Shown piece by piece: positions 8,214 to 16,349 of a stretch of 64,000 nt of DNA. The stretch lies in contig NZ_FXAX01000001.1 of assembly GCF_900177805.1 (NCBI RefSeq), forward strand, positions 310,001-374,000, written 5' to 3'. The DNA is from Fibrobacter sp. UWB13. GTDB taxonomy: Bacteria; Fibrobacterota; Fibrobacteria; Fibrobacterales; Fibrobacteraceae. Under the pieces are notes generated by a model, which saw only the letters and a list, made by a program, of their open reading frames with translations, made no database searches and was not told the origin of the DNA. Position 1 is the first letter of the stretch; every line of letters starts with the position of its first letter. The translations under genes were made by a program, and so were the position numbers.

Positions 8214-9233
8214 TTATTTGAGCGATGCAGTGAATCGTGCGGCAAGAGCAACGTCAGAAGCCTTCTTTTCACTATAGACGTTCACCTGGATTTTAGAATA
8301 ATCGTTGATTTTCTTGATGAAGCTTACGGTCCATGCGATTCCATCGGCACCGGCCTGCAATTCGTCTCGGTTAGAGAGGTATTCCAATTCTGCGTACAGA
8401 TTGCTCAAGAAACCTGCGGTCGGAATTTCCAAACCGACGAAGAACGGAATGTATCGCGAATCCTGAGCGTATTCAGGCTTGATGGCGTTTGCTGCCTTAA
8501 GATTTTCTTCATCACCGGTAGCGATCAAAGCGACTTCACCGTAAAGGCCAAAATTCTTTTGGAAGTAGTAGCTTGCGCGACCTGCAACGCGGTGCGTCAC
8601 CTGAGCCGTATGCTGAATCGGATCAAGTGCGTTCGCGCGATAGGCTGCACTCACCTTGGCGTCGCCAAACTTAAGCGTTTCTTCAAGGCGGATGTAACCC
8701 GTGTTGAACTTGGCATCATAAGTACCGAGCAAGGCGTTGAATGTGAAAATGCCGTTTTCGTGACCAAAAGCGATTGCATCATGTTGGTAATCGCGGGCGA
8801 GGAATCCACGCTTGTTGAGGGCGACATCAACATAAGTACCGAAGTTACCGCCAACACTCCAATCAGTACGAAAACGACCGAATTGAACATTGAACTTGCC
8901 GTATTCGGTATCCCACTTGTAGTTGGCATAGTATGTATCTGCAGAAATCTTGTCGTAGTTCTTGCCTTCAATCGTATTACCGAAAGCCGGGCTGAAAATG
9001 CGCAAGTTAATTACGGCGCTGAGATTTTCAGAGTTGTACTTTGCACCGATATTTGCACGCAAGAAGGAATTGTCGAGCGTGTTGTCGGCATCGTTGTCGT
9101 AAAGTGATTTGATTGCCTGTGCTTGAACATTTCCTGTCAGCTTAAATGTGCTTTCGTTAGCAGATTCTGCAGCAGAGCAAATGGATGATACCAGTGCTGT
9201 TGTAATCAAAATCTTGGATATTGTCTGGTTCAT
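8214..9233 (-). CDS. Outer-membrane porin-like beta-barrel protein in the sulfate unit
   Basis: 339 residues with a Sec signal peptide (ISKILITTALVSSICSAAES). The rest is alternating short amphipathic strands rich in Tyr, Asn, Gly and Phe, ending in a hydrophobic strand (VALAARFTASLK), as in 14-18-strand porins. No specific porin family could be named. It is the first gene of a unit with the sulfate-binding protein and uses the sulfur-regulon promoter, so it probably lets sulfate or sulfonates cross the outer membrane under sulfur limitation (inference from position). AAGGAG precedes the ATG. Confidence 0.75.
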   Translation of the reverse strand: MNQTISKILITTALVSSICSAAESANESTFKLTGNVQAQAIKSLYDNDADNTLDNSFLRANIGAKYNSENLSAVINLRIFSPAFGNTIEGKNYDKISADTYYANYKWDTEYGKFNVQFGRFRTDWSVGGNFGTYVDVALNKRGFLARDYQHDAIAFGHENGIFTFNALLGTYDAKFNTGYIRLEETLKFGDAKVSAAYRANALDPIQHTAQVTHRVAGRASYYFQKNFGLYGEVALIATGDEENLKAANAIKPEYAQDSRYIPFFVGLEIPTAGFLSNLYAELEYLSNRDELQAGADGIAWTVSFIKKINDYSKIQVNVYSEKKASDVALAARFTASLK

Positions 9234-9292
9234 TCGTAACTCCTTGTTATTGTTTTTTATTGTTGTTGTGTGTTTTTTTTTTTGTGCGGCAA

Positions 9293-9322
9293 AATATAGA
9301 ACGCGTTTTTCACTTTGTCTAA
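9293..9322 (-). promoter_or_regulatory. Sulfur-regulon promoter of the porin-sbp unit
   Basis: Minus strand: -35 TTAGAC at 9322-9317, 18-bp spacer ending GCGTTC, -10 TATATT at 9298-9293. It differs from the other three in one base of the -35. Confidence 0.65.
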
Positions 9323-9399
9323 TACTAAATTTTTATGCTGAGATATTGATTTTTGCTATTGTGAAATTTATTTGTAATTTTTGATTATTTTATTTAAAA

Positions 9400-9428
9400 T
9401 AAGAAATGCTCGGCGGTGTGCCGAGCAT
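9400..9428 (-). terminator. Terminator of the sir-aprAB-cysDN operon
   Basis: Stem ATGCTCGGC/GCCGAGCAT (9406-9414 with 9420-9428) followed by a T-rich stretch on the minus strand, 27 bp past the cysN stop. Confidence 0.8.
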
Positions 9429-9454
9429 TATGGTGGTGAAGAAGCAAAAGTGAT

Positions 9455-11140
9455 TTAGTGTAATACGACTTTGCGATATGTATTAAATGAAGCCCACTTG
9501 CGGAAGAATTCTTCGCGACCTGCGATACCTGCTTTTTCGTATTCGTTAAGCAGCTGCTTAACGTCTTCATCGGAATGGACCTTGATTTCAAAACCGCGAC
9601 CGTTGATGACCGGAACGTTTCCGTAATGGTACTGGTCCGCGGCCGTGATTTCGGCGATGTGCTTGCCACGCACCTTGACAGCGATACTATCGCGCAAGAT
9701 GATGATGTCGAAATCGTCGGGGTAGTGGTAGCTTTCGCCTGTGGTGGGAATTTCGTCGCCAACCGTGTAGTGTTGCTTTACGGGTTGCTGTTTTACGACA
9801 GAGAGCGTTGATGTGTCGTAGAAAAATTCTTCAAAAATTTCTCCGCGACCATGGCGCTCGCCTTGCACAAAGGCTGCCTTTTCGTTGGATTGAATTTGCT
9901 TTTCGTAGAGCCCTTCAACAACGCCGCAAGCGGCTGTTGCATGCGTTATGATGTCAATGAGAATGAGCTCGCCAAGCGTTTTGTGCTTTTCAAAAAGATC
10001 AACGACAATGGCTTCGGCGAAAATAAGTTCGCAGACGGCAATCCCGTTTTTGGAAATGCTTTCTGTTTCTAAGTGTGCGCCTGTGTTCACGTCAATGGCA
10101 TAGTCGATTTTCGTGAGTGTTCCAGGAATAATCTTTGTCCCGATTTTGACGAGGTAGTCTTTGCCTAGCGAAAGCGGCTCGTCATCCATCCACAAAAGTG
10201 ACGCCTTGATTTTCTTGTAGCTACCGATGCTTGCATCTCTAGCGAGCACGCAACCTCTCGATACGTCAACTTCACGGTCTAGCGTAATCGTGACCGGTTC
10301 GCCAGCGTGGGCTTCTTTGACATTCCTGTTTGTGTAGAGAATGCTTTTGACGGATGCTTTCTCGTAACTCGGGAGGGATTTGATGACGTCTCCGACTCGA
10401 ACAGTTCCTGATTCAATCTGCCCCTGGAATCCGCGGAATGTACGGTCGGGGCGGCTCACGCGCTGCACGGGCATGTAAAATCCCTTTTCTAGTGCAGAGC
10501 TTGATGTATCGACATTTTCAAGGTATTCAAGTAATGCAGGACCTTGATACCATGCAATGTTTTTCGATTTGATGGTAACGTTGTCGCCTTCTGTTGCCGA
10601 AAGCGGAATAACTTGTATGTTGCTCAGGGAATGAGTCTGTGCAAGTTCTGCGATTTGTACCTTGATTTTGTTGAATACATCTTCGCTGTAGCCCACAAGA
10701 TCCATCTTGTTCACGGCAAAGACAAAGTGGCGGATGCCCATCAGTCTGCAAATGCGAGCGTGTCTGCGCGTCTGTACGAGAACTCCCTGCGAAGCGTCCA
10801 CGAGAATCACGGCGAGGTCGGCAAATGATGCGCCCACAGCCATGTTGCGTGTGTATTCTTCATGCCCCGGCGTGTCTGCCACGATAAAGCTGCGGTGATC
10901 CGTCGTGAAATAGCGATACGCTACGTCGATAGTGATACCTTGTTCGCGTTCAGCCATGAGACCGTCGAGCAAAAGTGAATAGTCGATTTTACCGCTGCGG
11001 CTACCAACTTTACTGTCTAATTCCAGAGCCTTTTCCTGATCGGTGTAAAGCAATTTGGAATCGTAAAGAATATGACCGATAAGGGTTGATTTTCCGTCGT
11101 CAACGCTACCGCAAGTAATAAACTTCAATAAACCTTTCAT
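9455..11140 (-). CDS. cysN: Sulfate adenylyltransferase, GTPase subunit, with C-terminal extension
   Basis: 561 residues. EF-Tu-like GTPase that drives ATP sulfurylase: G1 CGSVDDGKST, switch region EREQGITIDVAYRYF, G3 DTPGHEEYTRN and G4 NKMD. E. coli CysN has 475 residues. After the shared core the protein carries roughly 145 residues (from about GVVEGLYEKQ on) with no P-loop, so this is not the APS kinase of CysNC fusions; I do not recognise it. The ATG overlaps the cysD stop (TAATG). It works with CysD to make adenylylsulfate (APS) from sulfate and ATP; no APS kinase is encoded in the cluster, consistent with direct APS reduction. Confidence 0.9.
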   Translation of the reverse strand: MKGLLKFITCGSVDDGKSTLIGHILYDSKLLYTDQEKALELDSKVGSRSGKIDYSLLLDGLMAEREQGITIDVAYRYFTTDHRSFIVADTPGHEEYTRNMAVGASFADLAVILVDASQGVLVQTRRHARICRLMGIRHFVFAVNKMDLVGYSEDVFNKIKVQIAELAQTHSLSNIQVIPLSATEGDNVTIKSKNIAWYQGPALLEYLENVDTSSSALEKGFYMPVQRVSRPDRTFRGFQGQIESGTVRVGDVIKSLPSYEKASVKSILYTNRNVKEAHAGEPVTITLDREVDVSRGCVLARDASIGSYKKIKASLLWMDDEPLSLGKDYLVKIGTKIIPGTLTKIDYAIDVNTGAHLETESISKNGIAVCELIFAEAIVVDLFEKHKTLGELILIDIITHATAACGVVEGLYEKQIQSNEKAAFVQGERHGRGEIFEEFFYDTSTLSVVKQQPVKQHYTVGDEIPTTGESYHYPDDFDIIILRDSIAVKVRGKHIAEITAADQYHYGNVPVINGRGFEIKVHSDEDVKQLLNEYEKAGIAGREEFFRKWASFNTYRKVVLH

Positions 11141-12039
11141 TAGAAATATCCCTCCCTCTTGCGGCGTTCCATGCTGCCGGCGGCTTCGTTGTCAATCACG
11201 CGCGATGTTCTTTCCGAAGATACGGCGCTCAAAGTTTCGTCAATGATTTCGTCAAGCGTTGTAGCTGTTGATTCTATGCCGCCTGTAAGCGGGTAGCAAC
11301 CGAGCGTGCGGAAGCGCACCGACTTGATTTCGGGCTTTTCGCCTTCACGCAAAGGGAATCGTTCGTCATCGACCATGATGATGTTGCCATCGCGTACAAC
11401 GACTGGGCGTGGGGCTGCAAAGTAAAGCGGGACTATGTCAATATTTTCGCGCTTGATGTACTGCCAAATATCTTTTTCGGTCCAGTTCGAAATCGGGAAA
11501 ACACGGATGCTTTCGCCCTTGTTGATTTTGGTGTTGTAAAGCTTCCACATTTCCGGACGCTGGTTTTTCGGGTCCCAAGCGTGTGCAGAATTGCGGAACG
11601 AGAAGATGCGTTCCTTGGCGCGGGACTTTTCTTCGTCGCGGCGGCCTCCGCCAAATGCGGCCGTAAAACCGTATTTGTTGAGAGCCTGCTTTAATGCCTG
11701 CGTCTTCATGATGTCAGTATAGGCGGCACCATGGTCAAATGGGTTAATGCCTTGTTTGACGCCATCCTGGTTGATGTGTTCCAGCATTTCAATGCCGTAC
11801 TTTTTTGCAATCCTATCGCGAAATTCAATCATTTCGCGGAATTTCCAGGTCGTATTGACGTGCAAAAACGGGAAAGGAGGCTTTTCGGGATAGAAGGCCT
11901 TGATGGCTAAATGCAGCATGACAGAACTGTCCTTGCCAATGGAATAAAGCATCACCGGCTTTTCGCATTCAGCGGCGACTTCGCGGATGATGTAAATGGC
12001 TTCGGCTTCCAGCTCGTCGAGGTGTGAAAATTCGCTCAC
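11140..12039 (-). CDS. cysD: Sulfate adenylyltransferase, small catalytic subunit
   Basis: 299 residues. PP-loop ATP sulfurylase subunit: [43 protein letters not shown], and the family's C-terminal [12 protein letters not shown] and [10 protein letters not shown]. The sequence lines up with E. coli CysD from [13 protein letters not shown] on, which places the start at the GTG at 12039, with AGGAG 7 bases upstream; longer in-frame starts run into aprB. The stop of aprB is 10 bp upstream. It forms APS with CysN. Confidence 0.93.
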   Translation of the reverse strand: MSEFSHLDELEAEAIYIIREVAAECEKPVMLYSIGKDSSVMLHLAIKAFYPEKPPFPFLHVNTTWKFREMIEFRDRIAKKYGIEMLEHINQDGVKQGINPFDHGAAYTDIMKTQALKQALNKYGFTAAFGGGRRDEEKSRAKERIFSFRNSAHAWDPKNQRPEMWKLYNTKINKGESIRVFPISNWTEKDIWQYIKRENIDIVPLYFAAPRPVVVRDGNIIMVDDERFPLREGEKPEIKSVRFRTLGCYPLTGGIESTATTLDEIIDETLSAVSSERTSRVIDNEAAGSMERRKREGYF

Positions 12040-12049
12040 TGTGAAACTC

Positions 12050-12364
12050 CTAGTATTTATTTGATTCTTTAGGGTCAATGTCAATGGATTTGACGCTCCC
12101 GTCTGGGAATTCCACAATCCAGCGAATTAGACCGTTTACTTTTTCGGTATGTACCTTGCTTCCCTTGCCGCCAATGTCTTCACCGAGGAAAAATTGGATG
12201 GCGTGAACAGGGCATTCCTTGATGCACGATGTGCAACCCCAGCAATCTTTGGGGTATTTGATAAATGCTTTTTTGTCTTCATTTATCTTGATTAGCGTGC
12301 CGGGGCATACGTCGTGGCATCTCCTGCAGCCGATACATTTGCTTTGATCAATGCTGATGCTCAT
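12050..12364 (-). CDS. aprB: APS reductase beta subunit, two-[4Fe-4S] ferredoxin type
   Basis: 104 residues. Two complete CxxCxxCxxxC clusters: Cys10, 13, 16, 20 and Cys41, 44, 47, 51. After them comes a short tail ([21 protein letters not shown]) of the kind AprB uses to wrap around AprA. It feeds electrons to the FAD of AprA. The ATG at 12364 lies 17 bases inside the end of aprA, so the genes overlap. The tail is shorter than in dissimilatory AprB of sulfate reducers (about 150 residues), as expected for the assimilatory-type version. Confidence 0.85.
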   Translation of the reverse strand: MSISIDQSKCIGCRRCHDVCPGTLIKINEDKKAFIKYPKDCWGCTSCIKECPVHAIQFFLGEDIGGKGSKVHTEKVNGLIRWIVEFPDGSVKSIDIDPKESNKY

Positions 12365-14111
12365 AGTTCTTTTGCCCTTCTGCGGTGAGGTCGCGCAAGA
12401 TGATTTTGATTTTGCCGTTTTCGAGTCTTGAATTGACGTACTTGCGGAAGTTTGCGTTGTCCTTTTCGGGGTAGTCCAGGTTTTCTGCAAAACTATGCCA
12501 ACGTGTTTCGTGACGTGCCTTGAGGTGGGCTATCACGCTCTTGCAAACTGTTAGACGTTCCTTGAGTTCGTAGATGTACATCACTTCTTGCAAATCGGCT
12601 GCGCTAAGCTTGTCTGTAAGGCTTTCAATTTCGTCAATTTTTTCTTTGGCAATATTGAGATGCTTTTCGCTGTAGCCATAGCCCGTCTTGATTCCGCCTG
12701 CATATTCGTCCATGGCTATTTGCATGGCTTCTTCAAGTTGTTCTGTAGTGTACAGCGAGTTTTTCTGCGATAAATATGTTTCGATTTCTGCGACATGTCG
12801 GGCGATTTCTGCTTCCTTGATGGTTGCTTTGGCGTCTACGTCTTCGCGAGGATCTGCATCAATGTCATTGCGAGCTCCCTGTAAGGGGGTGCGGCAATCT
12901 ACCGCATTGATATATTCCACTGCCGACTTTGCCGCAATTTCGCCTTCGGCAAGCGCGCCCGTCACGTATTTTTGCGGGGCTCCACCGGCAACATCGCCTG
13001 CAGCGTAAAGCCCGGCAATTGTCGTTGCACGCTTGGTATCGACCCAGTAACCGCTTGCCGTGTGGCCGCCCACGATGTAGGGTTCCGTTCCTTCGATTTC
13101 GACATTCGCTTTCGACGGCGTGCCGTTTTCAATCCAGCGAATCGTCTGAGACGGAGCCATGTTCAGGTAAGCCTTCAGTAGCGAGTCTTCCTGTGCGGGC
13201 GTAATCCCGACGGTGCGCAAATAGCACGGTCCGCGGCCTTCCAGGTTTTCTGCCACTGTTCCGTACACGCGTTCCGAAGTTGAAATGCCGTACTTTGTCT
13301 CGTAAACTTCACCGAGTGAATTGACCTGCTTGGCGCCAACTCCCTGCGCGAGCGTTCCTGTCGGGGCAATTGTATCCTTGCAGCGGAGCGCAATAAAACG
13401 CATCTCGAACGTTGTCATCTCGGCACCGTGACGGATTCCCATCGCATAGCCTGCACCCGTGTTGAAGGGCGGATACCACATCTTGTGCCTTGAAAATCCC
13501 GGATTGTTCGGGCGATAAAGCCCGGCGGCACCGCCCGTCGCGATAATTACAGCACGCGCCTCGATGGCATAGAAAGTATCGTTCTCAATTCCGAAACCGA
13601 AAGCGCCATCAATTTTGTTGTTGTGAACAGAGTAATCGAAAATGTTCACGTGGTTTAGCACCTGAACGTTCGGAGCCTTCGCAACTGCTGCTGCTAAAAT
13701 CGGCTTGATATTTTCGCCGTTGATTTTGATATTACGATTCCCGCGGGTCACATACTTTCCATCCTTGTCCTTCAAAATGACAAGGCCCAGCTTTTCCAAG
13801 TGCGCCGTGACCTCGTTGAACTTCTCGGAAATACTGTACAGCAAATCCTCGCGAACGATTCCGTCGGCGTCTTTCTTGGCGTACTCCACATAATCCTTGG
13901 GCGTACGGCCTTCGGTAATGTAGGCGTTCAGCGCGTTTACGCCAGCAGCGAGGCAACCGCTCCGCTTGATGTTCGCTTTTTCGACAACCAATATCTTGAT
14001 GTCTGCGACATCTTTCGCTGCACCTAAAGTACTTGCTGTAATGGCTGCATAACAGCCAGCGGTCCCGCCGCCAATTATCAGCAGGTCTGTCTTAATTTTT
14101 TCAATCTTCAT
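12348..14111 (-). CDS. aprA: APS reductase alpha subunit, FAD flavoprotein (AprA type)
   Basis: 587 residues of the fumarate reductase/succinate dehydrogenase flavoprotein superfamily. The N-terminal dinucleotide fold is TDLLIIGGGTAGCYAA; other features are KRSGCLAAGVNALNAYI, the second FAD strand AVIIATGGAAGLYRP, and YAAGDVAGGAPQKYVTGALAEGE. Neighbouring AprB, CysDN and a sulfite reductase identify it as adenylylsulfate reductase (APS to sulfite and AMP) rather than a fumarate reductase. It replaces the thioredoxin-dependent CysH, which is absent here. No clear ribosome-binding site lies before the ATG at 14111; the gap to the sulfite reductase gene is 42 bp. An atypical stretch (residues about 400-425, SAVEYINAVDCRTPLQG) looks lineage-specific. 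Confidence 0.85.
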   Translation of the reverse strand: MKIEKIKTDLLIIGGGTAGCYAAITASTLGAAKDVADIKILVVEKANIKRSGCLAAGVNALNAYITEGRTPKDYVEYAKKDADGIVREDLLYSISEKFNEVTAHLEKLGLVILKDKDGKYVTRGNRNIKINGENIKPILAAAVAKAPNVQVLNHVNIFDYSVHNNKIDGAFGFGIENDTFYAIEARAVIIATGGAAGLYRPNNPGFSRHKMWYPPFNTGAGYAMGIRHGAEMTTFEMRFIALRCKDTIAPTGTLAQGVGAKQVNSLGEVYETKYGISTSERVYGTVAENLEGRGPCYLRTVGITPAQEDSLLKAYLNMAPSQTIRWIENGTPSKANVEIEGTEPYIVGGHTASGYWVDTKRATTIAGLYAAGDVAGGAPQKYVTGALAEGEIAAKSAVEYINAVDCRTPLQGARNDIDADPREDVDAKATIKEAEIARHVAEIETYLSQKNSLYTTEQLEEAMQIAMDEYAGGIKTGYGYSEKHLNIAKEKIDEIESLTDKLSAADLQEVMYIYELKERLTVCKSVIAHLKARHETRWHSFAENLDYPEKDNANFRKYVNSRLENGKIKIILRDLTAEGQKNYEHQH

Positions 14112-14153
14112 TTGTTAATAAGTGGCTAGAATACTGGCTTGTTATGTCAACGC

Positions 14154-15014
14154 TTAACCGTTGTACACGTCCTGGATTTTCTTTGCGAATACATCGCGGC
14201 CGACGCGGTCGATCGTGTACTTGAAACGTTCACCGCTCTTTCCGTTGTCTGCAAAGAATTGAATCGCAGCATCGCAAATGTCCAAGAGCTTCTGCTTGTC
14301 TTCTACAAACGGAATAATCGTTTCGCCCTTGTTGATGTTGTTGCCGAAAAGCCCGCCAAACGATACGATGTAGCCGTGAATGTGGCTCCAGGCGTCAGTG
14401 GGGCAGGACTTGTAACAACGGCCGCAGTAATTGCATTTTTCCTTGTCGAAAATGACCTTCTTGTTTTCGATCTTGATGGCCTCTTTGCGGCAAACCTTTG
14501 CGCAAAGCCCGCAACCGATGCACTTGTCTTCGAGCCAGTCCACCTTGATGGCGCCCTTGATGCCCACGTCGTTTTCTTCGGCCTTGAGACAGTTGTTCTG
14601 GCAACCCGTCACACCGAATTTGAACTTGTGCGGAAGTTCTCGTGCAAAGTAACGATCGTCAAGCTCTTTCGCGATTGCATAAGTATCAATGCAGCCGCTC
14701 GGGCAAACGGCCTCGCCTTGGCACGCCGTAATGGTACGCACGCGGGCTCCGCAGACGCCCGGTTCAACGCCACCCTCGGCAAGTGCGTTTTTCACATCGT
14801 CAATATTTTCAAGCTTGATGAAAGGAATCTCGACGCTCTGCCTCGAAGTCAAGTGAGCGTAACCTTCGCCATATTTTTCAGCGACTTCGGCGATTTTGGC
14901 AAGCTGTGTTGCAGTGAGGTTCCCACCAACAACGCGAACGCGCAACGAGAAATTGTTCTTCTGCTTCTGGCGCATCCAGCCGCCCTTTTTAAGAGTAGAA
15001 TAATCAACTGCCAT
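14154..15014 (-). CDS. Siroheme sulfite reductase with two ferredoxin clusters (low-molecular-weight / AsrC-like)
   Basis: 286 residues, starting at the ATG at 15014 (TGGGAG 7 bases upstream); a longer frame to 15056 begins inside the 5' leader. The siroheme-[4Fe-4S] ligands are C98-QGEAV-C104 and C138-QNN-C142, and LTSRQSVEIPF fits the siroheme-binding fold. An inserted two-cluster ferredoxin follows: Cys165, 168, 171, 175 and Cys194, 197, 200, 204. This compact layout is that of AsrC-like and small assimilatory sulfite reductases, not the 570-residue CysI. It reduces sulfite to sulfide. First gene of sir-aprA-aprB-cysD-cysN, so the operon runs in reverse pathway order. Confidence 0.85.
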   Translation of the reverse strand: MAVDYSTLKKGGWMRQKQKNNFSLRVRVVGGNLTATQLAKIAEVAEKYGEGYAHLTSRQSVEIPFIKLENIDDVKNALAEGGVEPGVCGARVRTITACQGEAVCPSGCIDTYAIAKELDDRYFARELPHKFKFGVTGCQNNCLKAEENDVGIKGAIKVDWLEDKCIGCGLCAKVCRKEAIKIENKKVIFDKEKCNYCGRCYKSCPTDAWSHIHGYIVSFGGLFGNNINKGETIIPFVEDKQKLLDICDAAIQFFADNGKSGERFKYTIDRVGRDVFAKKIQDVYNG

Positions 15015-15040
15015 AGAATGTCTCCCATTTTTGAGAAACA

Positions 15041-15114
15041 AATATAGAGAACTCAAAACCCTTTGTCCAATACTAAAAAAATATCGCTACTAATAGAATT
15101 ACTTTATTAGTAAT
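15041..15114 (-). promoter_or_regulatory. Sulfur-regulon promoter and palindromic element of the sulfite reductase operon
   Basis: Minus strand: -35 TTGGAC at 15070-15065, 18-bp spacer, -10 TATATT at 15046-15041. The palindrome ATTACT-N5-AGTAAT lies at 15098-15114, exactly 27 bp upstream of the -35, as at metY. A second reading of the same block is TACTAATA-N9-TATTAGTA. Confidence 0.7.
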
Positions 15115-15209
15115 TTCGTCCGGCGCATTTTAAGGTTCAAAAAGGAATGTCAAAATGTGTTATTGAAAATTTTGATAGCTTATGAAGGATGGGGGAGGAA
15201 TCCCCCTGA

Positions 15210-15572
15210 TTGCAGCCTCGGCAACCTAGTCAATTCGGATTGTCACGCTATTTGAACCGGCTCAAGGAACTCCCCGAAGAACTGGACGAGGGAAAGTTCA
15301 AGGACTTGACAGAAAGCGCGAAAGTATCTAACTTCAACAAGAAAGAATTCGAGGTTTATCGGAATATGTATCACAAGGTCTGGGACCATAACGCCATGAG
15401 ACGGGGAATCTTCAAGGAATTCGCGGATGACATCAACGCGAAGATTGAAGAACGTACCCGCGAAATCGCGAAGAAGATGATACAGCTTGGCGTTTCTGAC
15501 GAGAAAATTGCCGCAGCCACGGATATTTCCCTAGAAGACGTTGTTGTGCTTCGCAGTCAGTTAGAAGCGTAG
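15210..15572 (+). pseudogene. C-terminal remnant of an Rpn/PD-(D/E)XK family nuclease-transposase
   Basis: 120 codons opening on a TTG, without a convincing start signal. The sequence (LKELPEELDEGKFKDLTE, FNKKEFEVYRNMYH, then IAKKMIQLGVSDEKIAAATDISLEDV) resembles the C-terminal third of Rpn-type recombination-promoting nuclease/putative transposase proteins. The catalytic N-terminal two thirds are missing. It sits at the outer edge of the sulfur cluster, next to the HD relic, which marks this as a rearrangement point. A small intact gene is possible but less likely. Confidence 0.6.
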
Positions 15573-15676
15573 TTTGTAACCATTTTTACAATGTTAATCT
15601 GATAAAAAAAGAGCCCCGATTTCTCGGAGCACTTATCACAAAGGACGTTGCCTGCGCTCGCTCCCAAAGGTAGCAA

Positions 15677-15758
15677 GCGCGGCGCAAACTTGCTCGGCTG
15701 GGAATTAAACGACCTCATTTCCCGCACGATTGCCGCCTTAAAAACTTTTAGACCGTAA
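15677..15758 (+). pseudogene. 82-bp relic of the 3' end of the HD-domain gene
   Basis: It encodes the same final 26 residues (RGANLLGWEL to ALKTFRP) as 3678-3759, in frame and with its own stop TAA. Apart from the first base (AAG instead of GAG codon context), all base differences are synonymous (for example GCG/GCC, CTG/TTA, AAG/AAA, TGA/TAA). No start or upstream HD sequence is present. A terminator with the same stem as that at 4148 follows within 10 bp. Confidence 0.75.
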
Positions 15759-15766
15759 ACGAAAAA

Positions 15767-15800
15767 CGCTCCGAATTCTCGGAGCGCTTTGTCTAGTTGT
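15767..15800 (+). terminator. Terminator after the HD relic
   Basis: Stem CGCTCCGA/TCGGAGCG (15767-15774 with 15779-15786) followed by a T-rich stretch; the same stem as the terminator at 4148-4171. Confidence 0.75.
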
Positions 15801-15856
15801 TTGTTTTTTGATAAGAATAATATTATATTTCTCCAAAATTTTTTTTAGGAAAAAAA

Positions 15857-16276
15857 ATGAAAAAAGCATTCTTATTGGTTCTTTTTGTAGCTTGCTTTGT
15901 TCTCATGGCTTGCTCGAATTATACTCGAAAATTTTATACAGAAATCCCTCTTGCTGAAGGTGAAAAAATAACCCCTGCTACAGAATTCTGCTATTTTGAA
16001 GATTTTCCTCAAAATGTTCCATTTAAGGTATTGAAGCCTCTTGTTATGGGTAAGAGCTTTTATGGTTCTGCTGCTAGTATTAGGGATGATTTTGCTTACA
16101 AGGCAAAGCATAGGGGTGGTAATGCCGTTGCAAATTATCATGAATCTCAACGATTTGGCTTTTGGCCGTGGCGTCTCATTCGACCTGTGATTAGTGGTGA
16201 TGTGATTGTTATATTGAATTCTCGAGGAAAGTCTTGTGCTGAAATGGGTGGCTCAAGTTACTATGATCTTGATTAA
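15857..16276 (+). CDS. Small lipoprotein of unknown function
   Basis: 139 residues. A typical lipoprotein signal peptide (MKKAFLLVLFVACFVLMACS) gives Cys19 as the lipid-bearing residue. The mature part has a hydrophobic stretch SGDVIVILNSRG near the end and no family I recognise. A TATATT box at about 15829-15834 with a TTGATA upstream could be its promoter, and AGGA precedes the ATG. The gene is AT-richer than its neighbours and stands alone between terminators. Confidence 0.7.
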   Translation: MKKAFLLVLFVACFVLMACSNYTRKFYTEIPLAEGEKITPATEFCYFEDFPQNVPFKVLKPLVMGKSFYGSAASIRDDFAYKAKHRGGNAVANYHESQRFGFWPWRLIRPVISGDVIVILNSRGKSCAEMGGSSYYDLD

Positions 16277-16302
16277 AAAATGATTAATAGTTTTTATAAA
16301 AA

Positions 16303-16335
16303 AAATCCTGAAGCAAATGCTTCAGGATTTTTTTG
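16303..16335. terminator. Bidirectional terminator between lipoprotein and trpGD
   Basis: Stem AAATCCTGAAGC/GCTTCAGGATTT with A runs before it and T runs after it, serving the convergent genes on both sides. Confidence 0.85.
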
Positions 16336-16349
16336 TAAAAGATTTATCT

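Noticed and set aside
12348-14111. Fumarate reductase or L-aspartate oxidase as the product
   Set aside because: Same superfamily, but the ferredoxin subunit, CysDN and sulfite reductase in one operon favour APS reductase.
15677-15758. Attachment-site duplication of an integrative element
   Set aside because: The 82-bp identity lies in a protein gene and its differences are synonymous, no integrase or tRNA is adjacent, and the interior is metabolic genes, so an old duplication with deletion fits better.
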